This document shows, in pieces, positions 44,082-53,549 of a stretch of 64,000 nucleotides of DNA. The first letter of the stretch is position 1, and every line of letters begins with the position of its first letter. Position numbers and translations under genes: made by a program. The stretch is from NCBI RefSeq assembly GCF_040500525.1, contig NZ_CP159402.1:744001-808000 (forward strand), written 5' to 3'. Source of the DNA: Azospirillum formosense. Lineage in GTDB: Bacteria > Pseudomonadota > Alphaproteobacteria > Azospirillales > Azospirillaceae. The notes beneath the pieces were generated by a model. It was not told the DNA's origin and ran no database searches. It was given only the letters and a program-made list of their open reading frames with translations.

Positions 44082-44981
44082 ATGAGTGAAATCGCCTTCT
44101 TCGGGGCCGTCGAGATCGGGCTGGTGTACGCGCTGGTCGCCCTCGGCGTGTACCTGTCCTTCCGCGTGCTCGATTTTCCGGACCTGACGGTGGACGGCAG
44201 CTTCCCGTTGGGGGCGGCGGTCTGCGCCACGCTGCTGGTCGCCGGGGTCAATCCGTGGATCGCCAGCCTCGTCGCGGCGCTGGCCGGGTCGATGGCCGGG
44301 CTGGTCACGGCGACGCTGAACGTCCGCTTCAAGATCCTGCACCTGCTGGCCAGCATCCTGACCATGATCGCGCTGTTCTCGATCAATCTGCGCGTGATGG
44401 GCCGCCCCAACGTGGCGCTGCTGATGCAGGACACGGTGCTGACGCCCTTCTACGGGTTGGGGCTGCCCGACCATGTGGTGCGGCCGCTGGTCGTGCTGGT
44501 CGTGGTGGCCGCGGTCGTCCTGCTGCTGGCCCGCTTCCTGAACAGCGAGTTCGGCCTCGCCATGCGGGCGACCGGCGTCAACGCCCGGATGGCCCGCGCT
44601 CAGGGCGTGCAGACGGACTTCCACATCTACGCCGGCATGGCGCTGTCGAACGGACTGTGCGCCCTGGCCGGCGCGCTGTTCGCCCAGACCAACGGCTTCG
44701 CCGACGTGACCACCGGCATCGGCACCATCGTGGTCGGGCTGGCCGCGGTGATCGTCGGCGAGACGGTGCTGCCCGCCCGCGCGATGCTGTGGGCGTTGGT
44801 CGGCTGCGTCGTCGGCTCCATCCTCTATCGTCTGGCGGTCCAGCTGGCCCTGTCGGCGGACGCCATCGGGCTCCAGGCCTCCGACCTCAACCTCGTCACC
44901 GCCGTCCTGGTCGCGGTGGCGCTGATCCTGCCGCGAATGCGGCTGAAAGCCGCGTCGAAGAAGAGGGAGGCCGCCCGATGA
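44082..44981 (+). CDS. ABC transporter permease (TrpY-type)
   Basis: A 299-residue inner membrane protein with about eight hydrophobic helices, of the branched-chain-type permease fold. FRVLDFPDLTVDGSFPLGAA and GLAAVIVGETVLPARAMLWA are typical of the permeases paired with PF04392 binding proteins. ATG 44082 has AAGGACC just upstream. Its stop overlaps the ATPase start as ATGA. Confidence 0.9.
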   Translation: MSEIAFFGAVEIGLVYALVALGVYLSFRVLDFPDLTVDGSFPLGAAVCATLLVAGVNPWIASLVAALAGSMAGLVTATLNVRFKILHLLASILTMIALFSINLRVMGRPNVALLMQDTVLTPFYGLGLPDHVVRPLVVLVVVAAVVLLLARFLNSEFGLAMRATGVNARMARAQGVQTDFHIYAGMALSNGLCALAGALFAQTNGFADVTTGIGTIVVGLAAVIVGETVLPARAMLWALVGCVVGSILYRLAVQLALSADAIGLQASDLNLVTAVLVAVALILPRMRLKAASKKREAAR

Positions 44982-45775
44982 TCACGGTCAACGGCATCCA
45001 CGTCACCTTCGGGCGCGGCACCCCGCTGGAGAAGCACGCCCTGCGCGGCGTCGACCTGACGATCCCGGAAGGGCAGTTCGTCACCGTCATCGGCTCCAAC
45101 GGCGCCGGCAAGTCCACCTTCCTGGGCGCGCTGGCCGGCGACGTCATCGCCGAGGAGGGCAGCATCGCCATCGACGGGGTGGACGTCACCCGCTGGGCGA
45201 CGCCGAAGCGCGCCGCGCTGGTCGCCCGCGTCTTCCAGGACCCGATGGTCGGCAGCTGCACCGCGCTGACCATCGAGGAGAACATGGCGCTGGCCGCCGC
45301 CCGCGGGCGCCGCCGCGGCCTGGGCTTGGCCCTGCGCGGCGACCGCCGCCGGCATTTCCGCGAACGCATCGCGGAGCTGGGGCTGGGGCTGGAGAACCGG
45401 CTGCACGACCGCATGGGCCTGCTGTCCGGCGGGCAGCGGCAGGCGGTCAGCCTGCTGATGGCGACGCTCGCCGGGTCGAAGATCCTGTTGCTCGACGAGC
45501 ACACGGCGGCGCTCGACCCGGGAACGGCGGAGTTCGTGCTCGGCCTGACCCGCCGCATCGTCGAGGAGAACCGGCTGACCACGCTGATGGTCACCCACTC
45601 CATGCGGCAGGCGCTGGATTACGGCGACCGCACGGTGATGCTGCACGAGGGCCGGATCGTGCTCGACGTGTCGGGCGAGCAGCGCGCCGGGCTGGACGTG
45701 CCGCATCTGCTGGCGCTGTTCGCCAAGCAGCGCGGCGGCGAGGACATCACCGACGACAGCCTGCTGATCGGGTGA
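44978..45775 (+). CDS. ABC transporter ATPase (TrpZ-type)
   Basis: A 265-residue ATPase with Walker A GSNGAGKSTF, Q-loop VFQDP, signature LLSGGQRQAVSL, Walker B ILLLDEHTAALDP and H-loop VTHSM. It energises the importer encoded with it. It is coupled to the permease by an ATGA overlap and ends 31 bases before the convergent antiporter gene. Confidence 0.93.
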   Translation: MITVNGIHVTFGRGTPLEKHALRGVDLTIPEGQFVTVIGSNGAGKSTFLGALAGDVIAEEGSIAIDGVDVTRWATPKRAALVARVFQDPMVGSCTALTIEENMALAAARGRRRGLGLALRGDRRRHFRERIAELGLGLENRLHDRMGLLSGGQRQAVSLLMATLAGSKILLLDEHTAALDPGTAEFVLGLTRRIVEENRLTTLMVTHSMRQALDYGDRTVMLHEGRIVLDVSGEQRAGLDVPHLLALFAKQRGGEDITDDSLLIG

Positions 45776-45806
45776 GGTCTGATCGGCTGAGGCGGGGGAA
45801 GGAGCG

Positions 45807-47615
45807 TCAGACGGTCTTGCGGTCGCGCTCCTTCTCCGGGTCCTCGCGGTCGGCCTCGAAGAGTGCCTGAAGCTCGGCGGCGGCCTGCCGGGAGGTCTGG
45901 ATCAGGCGGTTCTCGTCGTGGTGCACGGCGTGCTGGCGGATCAGCGTGCGCTCGTCATGCTCGCGGAAGGTCTCCAGCGTGCGGCGGGTCTCCTCGGGCG
46001 GCAGGCCCAGCGACTCCAGCACGCCGCCGGTCAGCCGCAGGCTCGAATCGTAGGTCTCGCGCACGAAATGCGTGACCCCGCGGTCCATCAGGAAATGGGC
46101 GTGGCGGCGGTTGCGGGCGCGGGCGTGGATGACGAGGTGGGGAAAGTGGCGCGTCGCCATCTCCACCACGCGCAGCGACTGTTCCATGTCCTCCAGCGCC
46201 ACCACCAGCACCTTGGCCTTGTCGGCCCCGGCGGCGCGCAGCAGGTCGAGCCGCGACGGGTCGCCGTAATAGACCTTGTTGCCGAACCGGCGCACGACGT
46301 CGACCTGCTCGGCGCTCTGCTCCAGCGCGGTGAAGGGGATGCCGCGCAGCCGCAGCACGCGGCCGACGATCTGCCCGACCCGGCCGAAGCCGCAGATCAG
46401 CACCGGAGGCTCTCCGTCCGGCGCGATGGTGTCGTAGGGGCGGAGCGGCTTCACGATCAGCCGCGGCGCCAGCCAGCGCTCCTCCGCCGCGAAGACGAAG
46501 GGGGTGGCGATCATCGACAGCGTGACCACCAGCATGGCCGTCGCCGCCTGCCCCCCGGTCATCGCCCCGACGCCGACGGCCAGCCCGAACAGCACGAAGC
46601 CGAACTCGCCGCCCTGGCTCAGGACGGTGGACAGCCGCGTCGAACCGCCGGGGCGCAGCCCGGACAGGCGGGCCAGCCCGAACAGCGCCGCCGCCTTCAG
46701 CGCCATCAGCCCGAGCGCCAGCGAGAGGTAGCGCACCGGCTCGGCCATCAGCGCCGCCACGTCGGCGCCCATGCCCACCGACACGAAGAACAGGCCGAGC
46801 AGCAATCCCTCGAACGGCGCGATGTCGGCCTGCACCTCGTGCCGGTACTCCGAATCGGACAGCAGCACCCCGGCCATGAAGGCGCCGAGCGACATGGACA
46901 GGCCGGCCCAGGCGGCGAACAGGGCGCTGCCCAGAACGATCAGCAGGGCGGTGGCGGTGAAGATCTCCGGCGTCCGGGCGCCGTCCACGATGCGCAGCAC
47001 CGGGCGCAGCAGGTAGCGCCCGCCGGCCAGGATCACCGCGATCGCTCCGCCGGCCTTCAGCACGGCCAGCCACGCCGTTCCGGCGTCCGGCACCTCCCCG
47101 GCGCCATGGCCGAGCAGGGGCAGCAGCGCCACCGCCGGGATGATGGCGAGGTCCTGGAAGAGCAGGATCGAGAAGGCGCTGCGCCCGGCGTTGGTGGTCA
47201 GCAACTCCCGCTCCGCCAGCATCGGCAGCACCATGGCGGTGGAGGACAGCGACAGGCCGAATCCGGTCACCGCGGCGGCGGCGGGGGTGAAGCCCAGCAG
47301 GAGGATGGTGGCGGCGGCGATCAGGACGGCGGTCACCGCGACCTGGGCGCCGCCGAGCCCTAGGACCGATCGCCGCATCACCCAGAGGCGGGCGGGGCGC
47401 AGCTCCAGCCCGATCAGGAACAGCAGCATGATGACGCCGAGTTCCGAGACGTGCCGGATCGCCTCGACGTCCGTCACCAGCCCGAGCCCGCCCGGCCCGA
47501 TGGCCAGCCCCGCGGCGAGGTAGCCGAGCGGCCCGCCGAAGCCGATCCGCTTGGCCACCGGAACCGCCAGGACCACGGCGGCCAGCAGCACCACCAACGT
47601 CACGAAATCCGGCAT
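45807..47615 (-). CDS. CPA2 monovalent cation:proton antiporter (KefB/KefC-like)
   Basis: A 602-residue protein with about twelve membrane helices (to about 390; RIGFGGPLGYLAAGLAIGPG, VIMLLFLIGLELRPARLWV, LLFQDLAIIPAVALL) followed by a TrkA-N/RCK domain (VLICGFGRVGQIVGRVLRLR, VYYGDPSRLDLLRAAGADKA). This is the glutathione-gated K+ efflux/CPA2 layout. It likely acts in K+ efflux and pH or electrophile protection. No KefF/KefG partner is adjacent. ATG 47615 begins the first helix; the frame open further upstream runs into a repeat. Confidence 0.92.
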   Translation of the reverse strand: MPDFVTLVVLLAAVVLAVPVAKRIGFGGPLGYLAAGLAIGPGGLGLVTDVEAIRHVSELGVIMLLFLIGLELRPARLWVMRRSVLGLGGAQVAVTAVLIAAATILLLGFTPAAAAVTGFGLSLSSTAMVLPMLAERELLTTNAGRSAFSILLFQDLAIIPAVALLPLLGHGAGEVPDAGTAWLAVLKAGGAIAVILAGGRYLLRPVLRIVDGARTPEIFTATALLIVLGSALFAAWAGLSMSLGAFMAGVLLSDSEYRHEVQADIAPFEGLLLGLFFVSVGMGADVAALMAEPVRYLSLALGLMALKAAALFGLARLSGLRPGGSTRLSTVLSQGGEFGFVLFGLAVGVGAMTGGQAATAMLVVTLSMIATPFVFAAEERWLAPRLIVKPLRPYDTIAPDGEPPVLICGFGRVGQIVGRVLRLRGIPFTALEQSAEQVDVVRRFGNKVYYGDPSRLDLLRAAGADKAKVLVVALEDMEQSLRVVEMATRHFPHLVIHARARNRRHAHFLMDRGVTHFVRETYDSSLRLTGGVLESLGLPPEETRRTLETFREHDERTLIRQHAVHHDENRLIQTSRQAAAELQALFEADREDPEKERDRKTV

Positions 47616-47689
47616 CGGGCCCGTCCGCGCTGTGTCGAGGGACGGAATATGGGGGGCGTGGGGCGGGGTGCCTATGTGGCAGCCGTTGC

Positions 47690-47827
47690 CCCCCTCCCTG
47701 ACCCTCCCCCGCTCTCGGCGGACCAAAGGTCCGCCTGCCGCGTCAGCGCAAACCTTTGGTTTGCGCGAGAGCTTCGCAGGGGAGGGGACAAAACTCCCTC
47801 TTCTGCGTCAGCGGGGGAGGGAAGGGG
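47690..47827. repeat. Mosaic palindromic repeat with nested 62-bp module (copy B)
   Basis: A GC-rich palindrome unit (CCCCCTCCCTGACCCTCCCC to GGGGAGGGGAC and GCGGGGGAGGGAAGGGG) is interrupted at 47711-47772 by the GCTCTCG-bounded module also present in copy A. The 66 bases 47709-47774 are the exact reverse complement of 24915-24980. Flanking GC is duplicated, as if the module inserted into CCGC-TTCGC. It fills the gap between the antiporter and mrp genes. Confidence 0.85.
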
Positions 47828-47871
47828 CCCGCGGCGCAAGCCGTGGGAAGGGTGGGGCAAGCAAGCCCTCC

Positions 47872-49032
47872 TTACGACACCACGATCCGCGGCGCCGCCC
47901 GCGCCGGGCCCTGCTCGCCGGCAATCTTCTCCCACAGGCGCTTGGCGATTCCGCGGTAGACCTTCGCGTGTTCCGACTCGGGCTGGGACACCACGATGGG
48001 CTGGCCCTGGTCGGAGGTCTCGCGGATGTCGAGGTGCAGCGGGACCTCGCCCAGGAACTCCATGCCCAGGTCGGAGGCCTCCTTGCGGGCGCCGCCGTGG
48101 CTGAAGATGTCCGTGCGGTGGCCGCAGTTCGGGCAGCAGAAGTAGCTCATGTTCTCGATGATGCCGAGGACGGGCACGTCCACGCGGCGGAACATGTTCA
48201 ACCCCTTGCGGGCGTCCAGCAGGGCGATGTCCTGCGGGGTCGAGACGATGACCGCCCCGGCCAGCGGCACCTGCTGCGCCATGGTGAGCTGGGCGTCGCC
48301 GGTGCCCGGCGGCATGTCCACCACCAGAACGTCGAGGGTGCCCCAGTTCACGTCGCGCAGCATCTGCTGCAGGGCGCTCATCACCATCGGGCCGCGCCAG
48401 ATCATCGGCGTGTCCTCGGCGACGAGGAAGCCCATCGACATCACCTTGATGCCGTAGTTCTCCATCGGCTCCAGGATGCGGCCGTCGCGGCTAGTCGGAC
48501 GGCCGGAGATGCCCAGCATGCGCGGCATGGACGGGCCGTAGATGTCGGCGTCCAGCAGCCCGACCTTCAACCCGTTCGCCGCCATGGCGAGGGCGAGGTT
48601 GCTGGCCGTGGTGGACTTGCCGACGCCGCCCTTGCCCGACGCAACGGCGACGATGGCCTTCACGCCCGGCACCAGCGGCTTCTGCTCCGACGGCTGCCCA
48701 TGGGAGTGGCCGCCATGGGAATGGCCCTGGCCGCCGTGGGAATGCCCGTGGCCCTGCTGAGGGGCGGCGCCCTGGCCGGCCGGGCGGTGAGCCGTCAGCA
48801 CCGCGGTGACCGACAGGACGCCCGGCAGGGCCTCCACCGCCTTCTCGGCGGCGTGGCGCACCGGCTCGGCTTGGGCGCCGCGCTTGGGGTCCACTTCGAT
48901 GGAAAAGGCGACGTGCCCGTCACGCACGACAAGGCCGGAAAGCATGCCGAGGCTGACGACGTCCTTGCCCCGTTCCGGATCGACAACCGTCCTCAGAGCT
49001 TCAAGGACTTGAGCTTCGCTGACCTGCGCCAT
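47872..49032 (-). CDS. mrp: Mrp/ApbC-type Fe-S cluster carrier ATPase
   Basis: A 386-residue P-loop protein. An N-terminal MIP18-like domain ([20 protein letters not shown]) is joined by a His/Gly-rich linker ([19 protein letters not shown], about 107-125) to the Mrp domain: deviant Walker [41 protein letters not shown] and the CxxC cluster site [10 protein letters not shown]. It assembles and transfers 4Fe-4S clusters. The His-rich linker is unusual. GGAG precedes ATG 49032. Divergent from hflK. Confidence 0.95.
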   Translation of the reverse strand: MAQVSEAQVLEALRTVVDPERGKDVVSLGMLSGLVVRDGHVAFSIEVDPKRGAQAEPVRHAAEKAVEALPGVLSVTAVLTAHRPAGQGAAPQQGHGHSHGGQGHSHGGHSHGQPSEQKPLVPGVKAIVAVASGKGGVGKSTTASNLALAMAANGLKVGLLDADIYGPSMPRMLGISGRPTSRDGRILEPMENYGIKVMSMGFLVAEDTPMIWRGPMVMSALQQMLRDVNWGTLDVLVVDMPPGTGDAQLTMAQQVPLAGAVIVSTPQDIALLDARKGLNMFRRVDVPVLGIIENMSYFCCPNCGHRTDIFSHGGARKEASDLGMEFLGEVPLHLDIRETSDQGQPIVVSQPESEHAKVYRGIAKRLWEKIAGEQGPARAAPRIVVS

Positions 49033-49216
49033 GGTTGAAAACTCCGCTTCCTTCCCGATATTGGCGGATATCCGTCGGTGAAATCCTTCCCCGAATGGGA
49101 TGGGCACTATAGGGCCGGCGGACAATAATGGTAAAGGGATCGGACGGTCCGGAAACGATTTGTTTTCCGGAATTTCCGTCCCAAGAATTGAGAGAGCGCG
49201 AAGGGGAACGAACGGA

Positions 49217-50407
49217 ATGCCGTGGAGCAATCAGGGAGGGGGCGGCGGTGGCGGCCCCTGGGGTCCTCCGCCGGGTGGCGGCGGTCAGAATCCGTGGGGC
49301 CGTCCGCCGGGTGGCGGTGGCGGCGGTGGTGGCGGCGGCGGAGGGCCGCAGCCGCCGGACCTGGAGGATCTGCTGCGCCGCGGCCAGGACCGCCTGAAGC
49401 GGGTGATGCCGGGCGGCGTCGGCAGCGGCCGGGGCATCGCGCTCGTCGTCGGCCTGCTGGCCGTGGTCTGGCTGGCCAGCGGCATCTACCGCGTCGAGGC
49501 GGACGAGCAGGGCGTCGTGCTGCGCTTCGGCCAGTGGGTGCGCACCGAACAGCCCGGCCTGCGCTACCACCTGCCGTCGCCCATCGAAACGGTGCTGATG
49601 CCCAAGGTGACGCGCGTCAACCGGATCGAGGTCGGCTACCGCTCGGCCGGCGACGGCCGCCGCGGCGACCGCGATGTTCCCGACGAGTCGCTGATGCTGA
49701 CCGGCGACGAGAACATCATCGACATCGACTTCACCGTCTTCTGGGTCATCAAGGACGCGGGCGAGTATCTGTTCAAGATCCGCGACCCCGAGGCCACCGT
49801 GAAGAAGGCGGCCGAAAGCGCGATGCGCGAGGTCATCGGCCGCACCGACCTGCAGCCGGCCCTGACCGAGGCCCGCCAGCAGATCGAAACCTCCACCCGC
49901 CAGCTCCTCCAGGCCATGCTGGACGACTATGAGGCGGGCATCGAGGTGACGCAGGTGCAGCTGCAGAAGGCCGACCCGCCGGCTCCCGTCATCGACGCCT
50001 TCAACGACGTGCAGCGCGCCCGCGCCGACCGCGAACGCGCCCGCAACGAGGCCGAGGCCTACCGGAACGACGTGATCCCGCGCGCCCGAGGCGATGCGGA
50101 ACGGCTGATCCAGGAAGCCTCCGCCTACCGCGAGCAGGTCGTGAACCTGGCCCAGGGTGACGCCGACCGCTTCCGCAAGGTCTTCGACGCCTACTCGACC
50201 GCCAAGGACGTGACCGCCAAGCGCATGTATCTGGAGACCATGGAAGAGATCCTGCGCGGCGCGAACAAGGTCATCATCGACGGCAACGCGCAGGGCGCGC
50301 AGGGCGTGGTTCCCTATCTGCCGCTCAACCAGCTTCAGCCGGCCCCGGCTGGCGCGCAGTCGCCGAACGGCGCGGCGCGGCCCGCCGGCCAGCCGCCGGC
50401 CCGTTGA
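49217..50407 (+). CDS. hflK: HflK, membrane protease modulator
   Basis: A 396-residue SPFH/prohibitin-family protein. A Gly-rich, Pro-rich cytoplasmic tail (about 1-42) precedes one membrane helix ([19 protein letters not shown]), then the SPFH domain ([20 protein letters not shown]). It forms the HflKC cage around FtsH at the inner membrane. AAGGGG lies nine bases before ATG 49217. It is followed by hflC 11 bases later. Confidence 0.95.
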   Translation: MPWSNQGGGGGGGPWGPPPGGGGQNPWGRPPGGGGGGGGGGGGPQPPDLEDLLRRGQDRLKRVMPGGVGSGRGIALVVGLLAVVWLASGIYRVEADEQGVVLRFGQWVRTEQPGLRYHLPSPIETVLMPKVTRVNRIEVGYRSAGDGRRGDRDVPDESLMLTGDENIIDIDFTVFWVIKDAGEYLFKIRDPEATVKKAAESAMREVIGRTDLQPALTEARQQIETSTRQLLQAMLDDYEAGIEVTQVQLQKADPPAPVIDAFNDVQRARADRERARNEAEAYRNDVIPRARGDAERLIQEASAYREQVVNLAQGDADRFRKVFDAYSTAKDVTAKRMYLETMEEILRGANKVIIDGNAQGAQGVVPYLPLNQLQPAPAGAQSPNGAARPAGQPPAR

Positions 50408-50418
50408 GGAGGGATGCC

Positions 50419-51366
50419 ATGAACCGCACTTTGTTGGTCGCCGGCATCGGCATCCTCGCCGCGGGCGTGCTCGCCTCGGCCTCGCTGTTCACGGTGAACG
50501 AGGCGCAGCAGGCGCTCGTCCTCCAGTTCGGCGAGCCGATGCGCGTCATCCGCGAACCCGGCCTGAAGGCCAAGGTCCCCTTCATCCAGGAAGTCCGCAT
50601 CCTCGACCGCCGCGTGCTCGACCTCGATCCGCCGGTGGAGCAGGTCATCCTGGCCGACCAGAAGCGCCTGGACGTGGACGCCTTCGCGCGCTACCGCATC
50701 CTGGACCCGCTGCGCTTCTACCAGACCGCCGGCAACGAGGCGGTGGCCGAGACGCGGATGAACGCCATCGTGAACTCGGCGCTTCGCCGCGTTCTCGGCA
50801 GCGTGACGCTGCTCGCCATCCTGTCGGACGAGCGTCCGCGCGTGATGAACGACATCCGCGGGCAGGTGAACGACGAGGCCAAGCGATTCGGCATCGAGAT
50901 CGTCGACGTCCGCATCCGCCGCGCCGACCTGCCGGAGGAGACCAGCCAGTCGATCTTCGCCCGCATGCGGTCGGAGCGTGAGCGCGAAGCCGCCGAGGCC
51001 CGCGCCCAGGGTCAGGAGCAGTCGCAGCAGATCCGCTCCCGCGCGGACCGCGAGCGCACCGTCATCCTGGCCGAAGCGCAGCGCGATTCGCAGATCCTGC
51101 GCGGTGAAGGCGACAACCAGGCGCTCAAGCTGATCGCCGAGGCGACGTCGCAGGACCCGCAGTTCTACAGCTTCTACCGGACGCTCGAAGCCTACCGGAA
51201 GTCGCTGAACAAGGACGACACCACCATGGTGCTGTCCCCGACCGGCGAGTTCTTCCGCTACTTCGGCGACATCACCGGCGGCGGCAACGGCCAGCCGGCT
51301 CCGGCCTCGGGCAGCGCCCCGGCGCCGCAGCGGGCTCCGGCCCCGGCGACCGCCCAGCAGCAGTAA
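50419..51366 (+). CDS. hflC: HflC, membrane protease modulator
   Basis: A 315-residue partner of HflK. N-terminal helix (LLVAGIGILAAGVLASASLF), SPFH domain with VNEAQQALVLQFGEPMRVI and the family segment VDVRIRRADLPEETSQSIF and FARMRSEREREAAEARAQG. The C-terminal tail is Pro/Ala-rich. GAGGAGGGATGCC precedes the ATG. It acts with HflK to control FtsH. Confidence 0.95.
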   Translation: MNRTLLVAGIGILAAGVLASASLFTVNEAQQALVLQFGEPMRVIREPGLKAKVPFIQEVRILDRRVLDLDPPVEQVILADQKRLDVDAFARYRILDPLRFYQTAGNEAVAETRMNAIVNSALRRVLGSVTLLAILSDERPRVMNDIRGQVNDEAKRFGIEIVDVRIRRADLPEETSQSIFARMRSEREREAAEARAQGQEQSQQIRSRADRERTVILAEAQRDSQILRGEGDNQALKLIAEATSQDPQFYSFYRTLEAYRKSLNKDDTTMVLSPTGEFFRYFGDITGGGNGQPAPASGSAPAPQRAPAPATAQQQ

Positions 51367-51383
51367 GATCGTCGCGCTCGACG

Positions 51384-51421
51384 CCCCTTCCCCGGATGCC
51401 GGGGAGGGGGTGGGGTGGGGG
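51384..51421. repeat. GC-rich inverted repeat after hflC
   Basis: CCCCTTCCCCGG and CCGGGGAGGGGG, then TGGGGTGGGGGC, a short relative of the dispersed palindromes. It could terminate or attenuate between hflC and the DUF2065 gene. Confidence 0.5.
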
Positions 51422-51493
51422 CTCCCGTTCTCCCACCCCGATTTTGTTCTCCCGCCCCCCTTTCGTCTCCAAGCCGGAAGCGCCGCCCGACCG

Positions 51494-51682
51494 ATGACGG
51501 ATTTCTTCACCGCGCTGGCCCTGGTCCTGGTGATCGAGGGCGTGCTCTACGCGCTGTTCCCGTCCGCGATGCGGCGTCTGATCGTCGAGGCGCTGACGAT
51601 GCCGGAAAACCGGCTGCGCACCGTCGGGCTGGTGACGGCGATGGCCGGCGTCGGATTCGTCTGGCTTCTGCGGGGCGCCTGA
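51494..51682 (+). CDS. DUF2065 (YjeT-like) small membrane protein
   Basis: A 62-residue protein with two hydrophobic helices (FFTALALVLVIEGVLYALF and VGLVTAMAGVGFVWLL). DUF2065 genes recur directly after hflC, and the order hflK-hflC-DUF2065-degP seen here is a known conserved neighbourhood. Function is unknown. ATG 51494 is preferred by that context. Confidence 0.85.
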   Translation: MTDFFTALALVLVIEGVLYALFPSAMRRLIVEALTMPENRLRTVGLVTAMAGVGFVWLLRGA

Positions 51683-51936
51683 CACCCTTTTGCCGCGCGC
51701 GTCGCTGGACCGCGCCGCCATTTTCCGGCCATACTCCGACTTCTATACTCGCGCGTCCTCCGTGGCGGATGGGACCCGTGCGCCTTTGCTTGAAGCGGTG
51801 ACGCGCGGGGATTACATCCGGCACACGGATCGGTGAAGCGCCCCCTCGGACCGCGACACGCAAAAGCCGCGGGCCGATTGGTACAGATGGCCGATTGGAA
51901 CAAGAAGGTGCCGGACGTCCGGCAGGGAGAGCTGAG

Positions 51937-53466
51937 TTGAACCCGAACCACCCCATCCACCGCGCCGAATCCGGCCGCCGGCTGCGCGTCGTGCCGCTGA
52001 TCGCCGCTCTCCTGTTGGGGCTGTCCGCCGCCGTCGGCACCCCCGCCATGGCCCAGTCGCGCCCGGCGCCGACCAGCTTCGCCGACCTGTCGGAAAAGCT
52101 GCTGCCCGCCGTGGTCAACATCTCGACCAGCCAGGCGGTGCCGCAGCGCCAGCAGGGCGCGCGTCCCGAGATGCCGCAGTTCCCGCCGGGCTCCCCGTTC
52201 GAGGAGTTCTTCCGCGACTTCTTCGACCGCCAGCAGCAGGACCAGCCGCAGCAGCCGCGCAAGTCGACCTCGCTCGGTTCCGGCTTCATCATCGACGCCA
52301 AGAACGGCTACGTGGTCACCAACAACCACGTCATCCAGGACGCCGACGAGATCACCGTCATCCTGCAGGACGACACCAACATCAAGGCGGAGCTGATCGG
52401 CAAGGACCCGAAGACCGACGTCGCCCTGCTGAAGATCACCACCAACCACCCGTTGGTCGCCGTTCCCTTCGGCGATTCGGACGCGATGCGCGTGGGCGAC
52501 TGGGTGCTGGCCATCGGCAACCCCTTCGGCCTGGGCGGCTCGGTCACCGCCGGCATCATCTCGGCCCGCCAGCGCGACATCAACGCCGGCCCCTACGACG
52601 ACTTCCTGCAGACCGACGCCTCGATCAACCGCGGCAACTCCGGCGGCCCGATGTTCAATCTGAACGGCGAGGTCATCGGCATCAACACGGCGATCTTCTC
52701 GCCGTCGGGCGGTTCGGTCGGCATCGGCTTCGCCATCCCGTCCAACCTCGCCAAGCAGGTGGTCGCCCAGCTCCGTGAGTATGGCAAGACCCGCCGCGGC
52801 TGGCTGGGCGTGCGCATCCAGGGCGTGACCCCGGAGATCGCCGAGAGCCTGGGCCTGCAGGGCCACAAGGGCGCGCTGGTCGCCTCCGTCACGCCGAACG
52901 GCCCGGCGGCCAAGGCCGGCATCCAGGCGGGTGACGTGGTCACCAAGTTCGACGGCAAGGAAATCAACGAGATGCGGCGCCTGCCGCGCGTCGTCGCCGA
53001 GACGCCGATCGACAAGGCCGTCCCGGTCGAGGTGTGGCGCAAGGGCAAGTCGCAGCAGCTCCAGGTGAAGGTGGGCGAGCTTGAGGCCGCCGAGGAATCG
53101 GGCCTTCTCGCCGCCAATCCGGACGAGCAGCGCCGCCAGCCGCAGCAGGCCCCGGCCCAGAAGCCGACCGAGACGCTGGGTCTGAAGCTGACCAACATCA
53201 CGCCGGAGCTGCGCCAGCAGTTCGAGATCAAGCCCGAGCTGAAGGGCGTCGTGGTGACCGAGGTGGCCGGCAACTCCACCGCGTCGGAGAAGGGCATCCG
53301 CGCCGGCGACGTCATCATCGAGGTCGGCCAGGAAGAGGTCCGCAAGCCGGAGGATGTGACGTCCAAGATCCAGAAGGCCAAGGAGCAGGGCAAGAAGTCC
53401 ATCCTGCTTCTGGTGGACCGTCACGGCGACCTGCGCTTCGTCGCCATCCCGCTCAGCCAGGGCTGA
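51937..53466 (+). CDS. degP: DegP/HtrA-type periplasmic serine endoprotease
   Basis: A 509-residue Do-family protease. Signal peptide with Arg-rich n-region (GRRLRVVPLIAALLLGLSA, cleavage near AMAQ), trypsin-like triad His in VVTNNHVIQD, Asp in KTDVALLKI, Ser in RGNSGGPMFN, then two PDZ domains (about 300-395 and 420-505). It clears misfolded envelope proteins. Start is TTG 51937 with CAGGGAGAG eight bases before; the TTG at 51895 lacks such a site. The 254 bases before it show no other gene. Confidence 0.94.
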   Translation: MNPNHPIHRAESGRRLRVVPLIAALLLGLSAAVGTPAMAQSRPAPTSFADLSEKLLPAVVNISTSQAVPQRQQGARPEMPQFPPGSPFEEFFRDFFDRQQQDQPQQPRKSTSLGSGFIIDAKNGYVVTNNHVIQDADEITVILQDDTNIKAELIGKDPKTDVALLKITTNHPLVAVPFGDSDAMRVGDWVLAIGNPFGLGGSVTAGIISARQRDINAGPYDDFLQTDASINRGNSGGPMFNLNGEVIGINTAIFSPSGGSVGIGFAIPSNLAKQVVAQLREYGKTRRGWLGVRIQGVTPEIAESLGLQGHKGALVASVTPNGPAAKAGIQAGDVVTKFDGKEINEMRRLPRVVAETPIDKAVPVEVWRKGKSQQLQVKVGELEAAEESGLLAANPDEQRRQPQQAPAQKPTETLGLKLTNITPELRQQFEIKPELKGVVVTEVAGNSTASEKGIRAGDVIIEVGQEEVRKPEDVTSKIQKAKEQGKKSILLLVDRHGDLRFVAIPLSQG

Positions 53467-53490
53467 TCCGAGGGCTATCCCGAAAAGAAA

Positions 53491-53528
53491 AGGGCACCGG
53501 CGGGAGACCGCCGGTGCCCTTTCGCTTT
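53491..53528 (+). terminator. Rho-independent terminator after degP
   Basis: A 13-bp stem AGGGCACCGGCGG / CCGCCGGTGCCCT, 4-base loop, tail TTCGCTTT. Confidence 0.88.
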
Positions 53529-53549
53529 GTAAAATGCGCCGGTTGGCGG

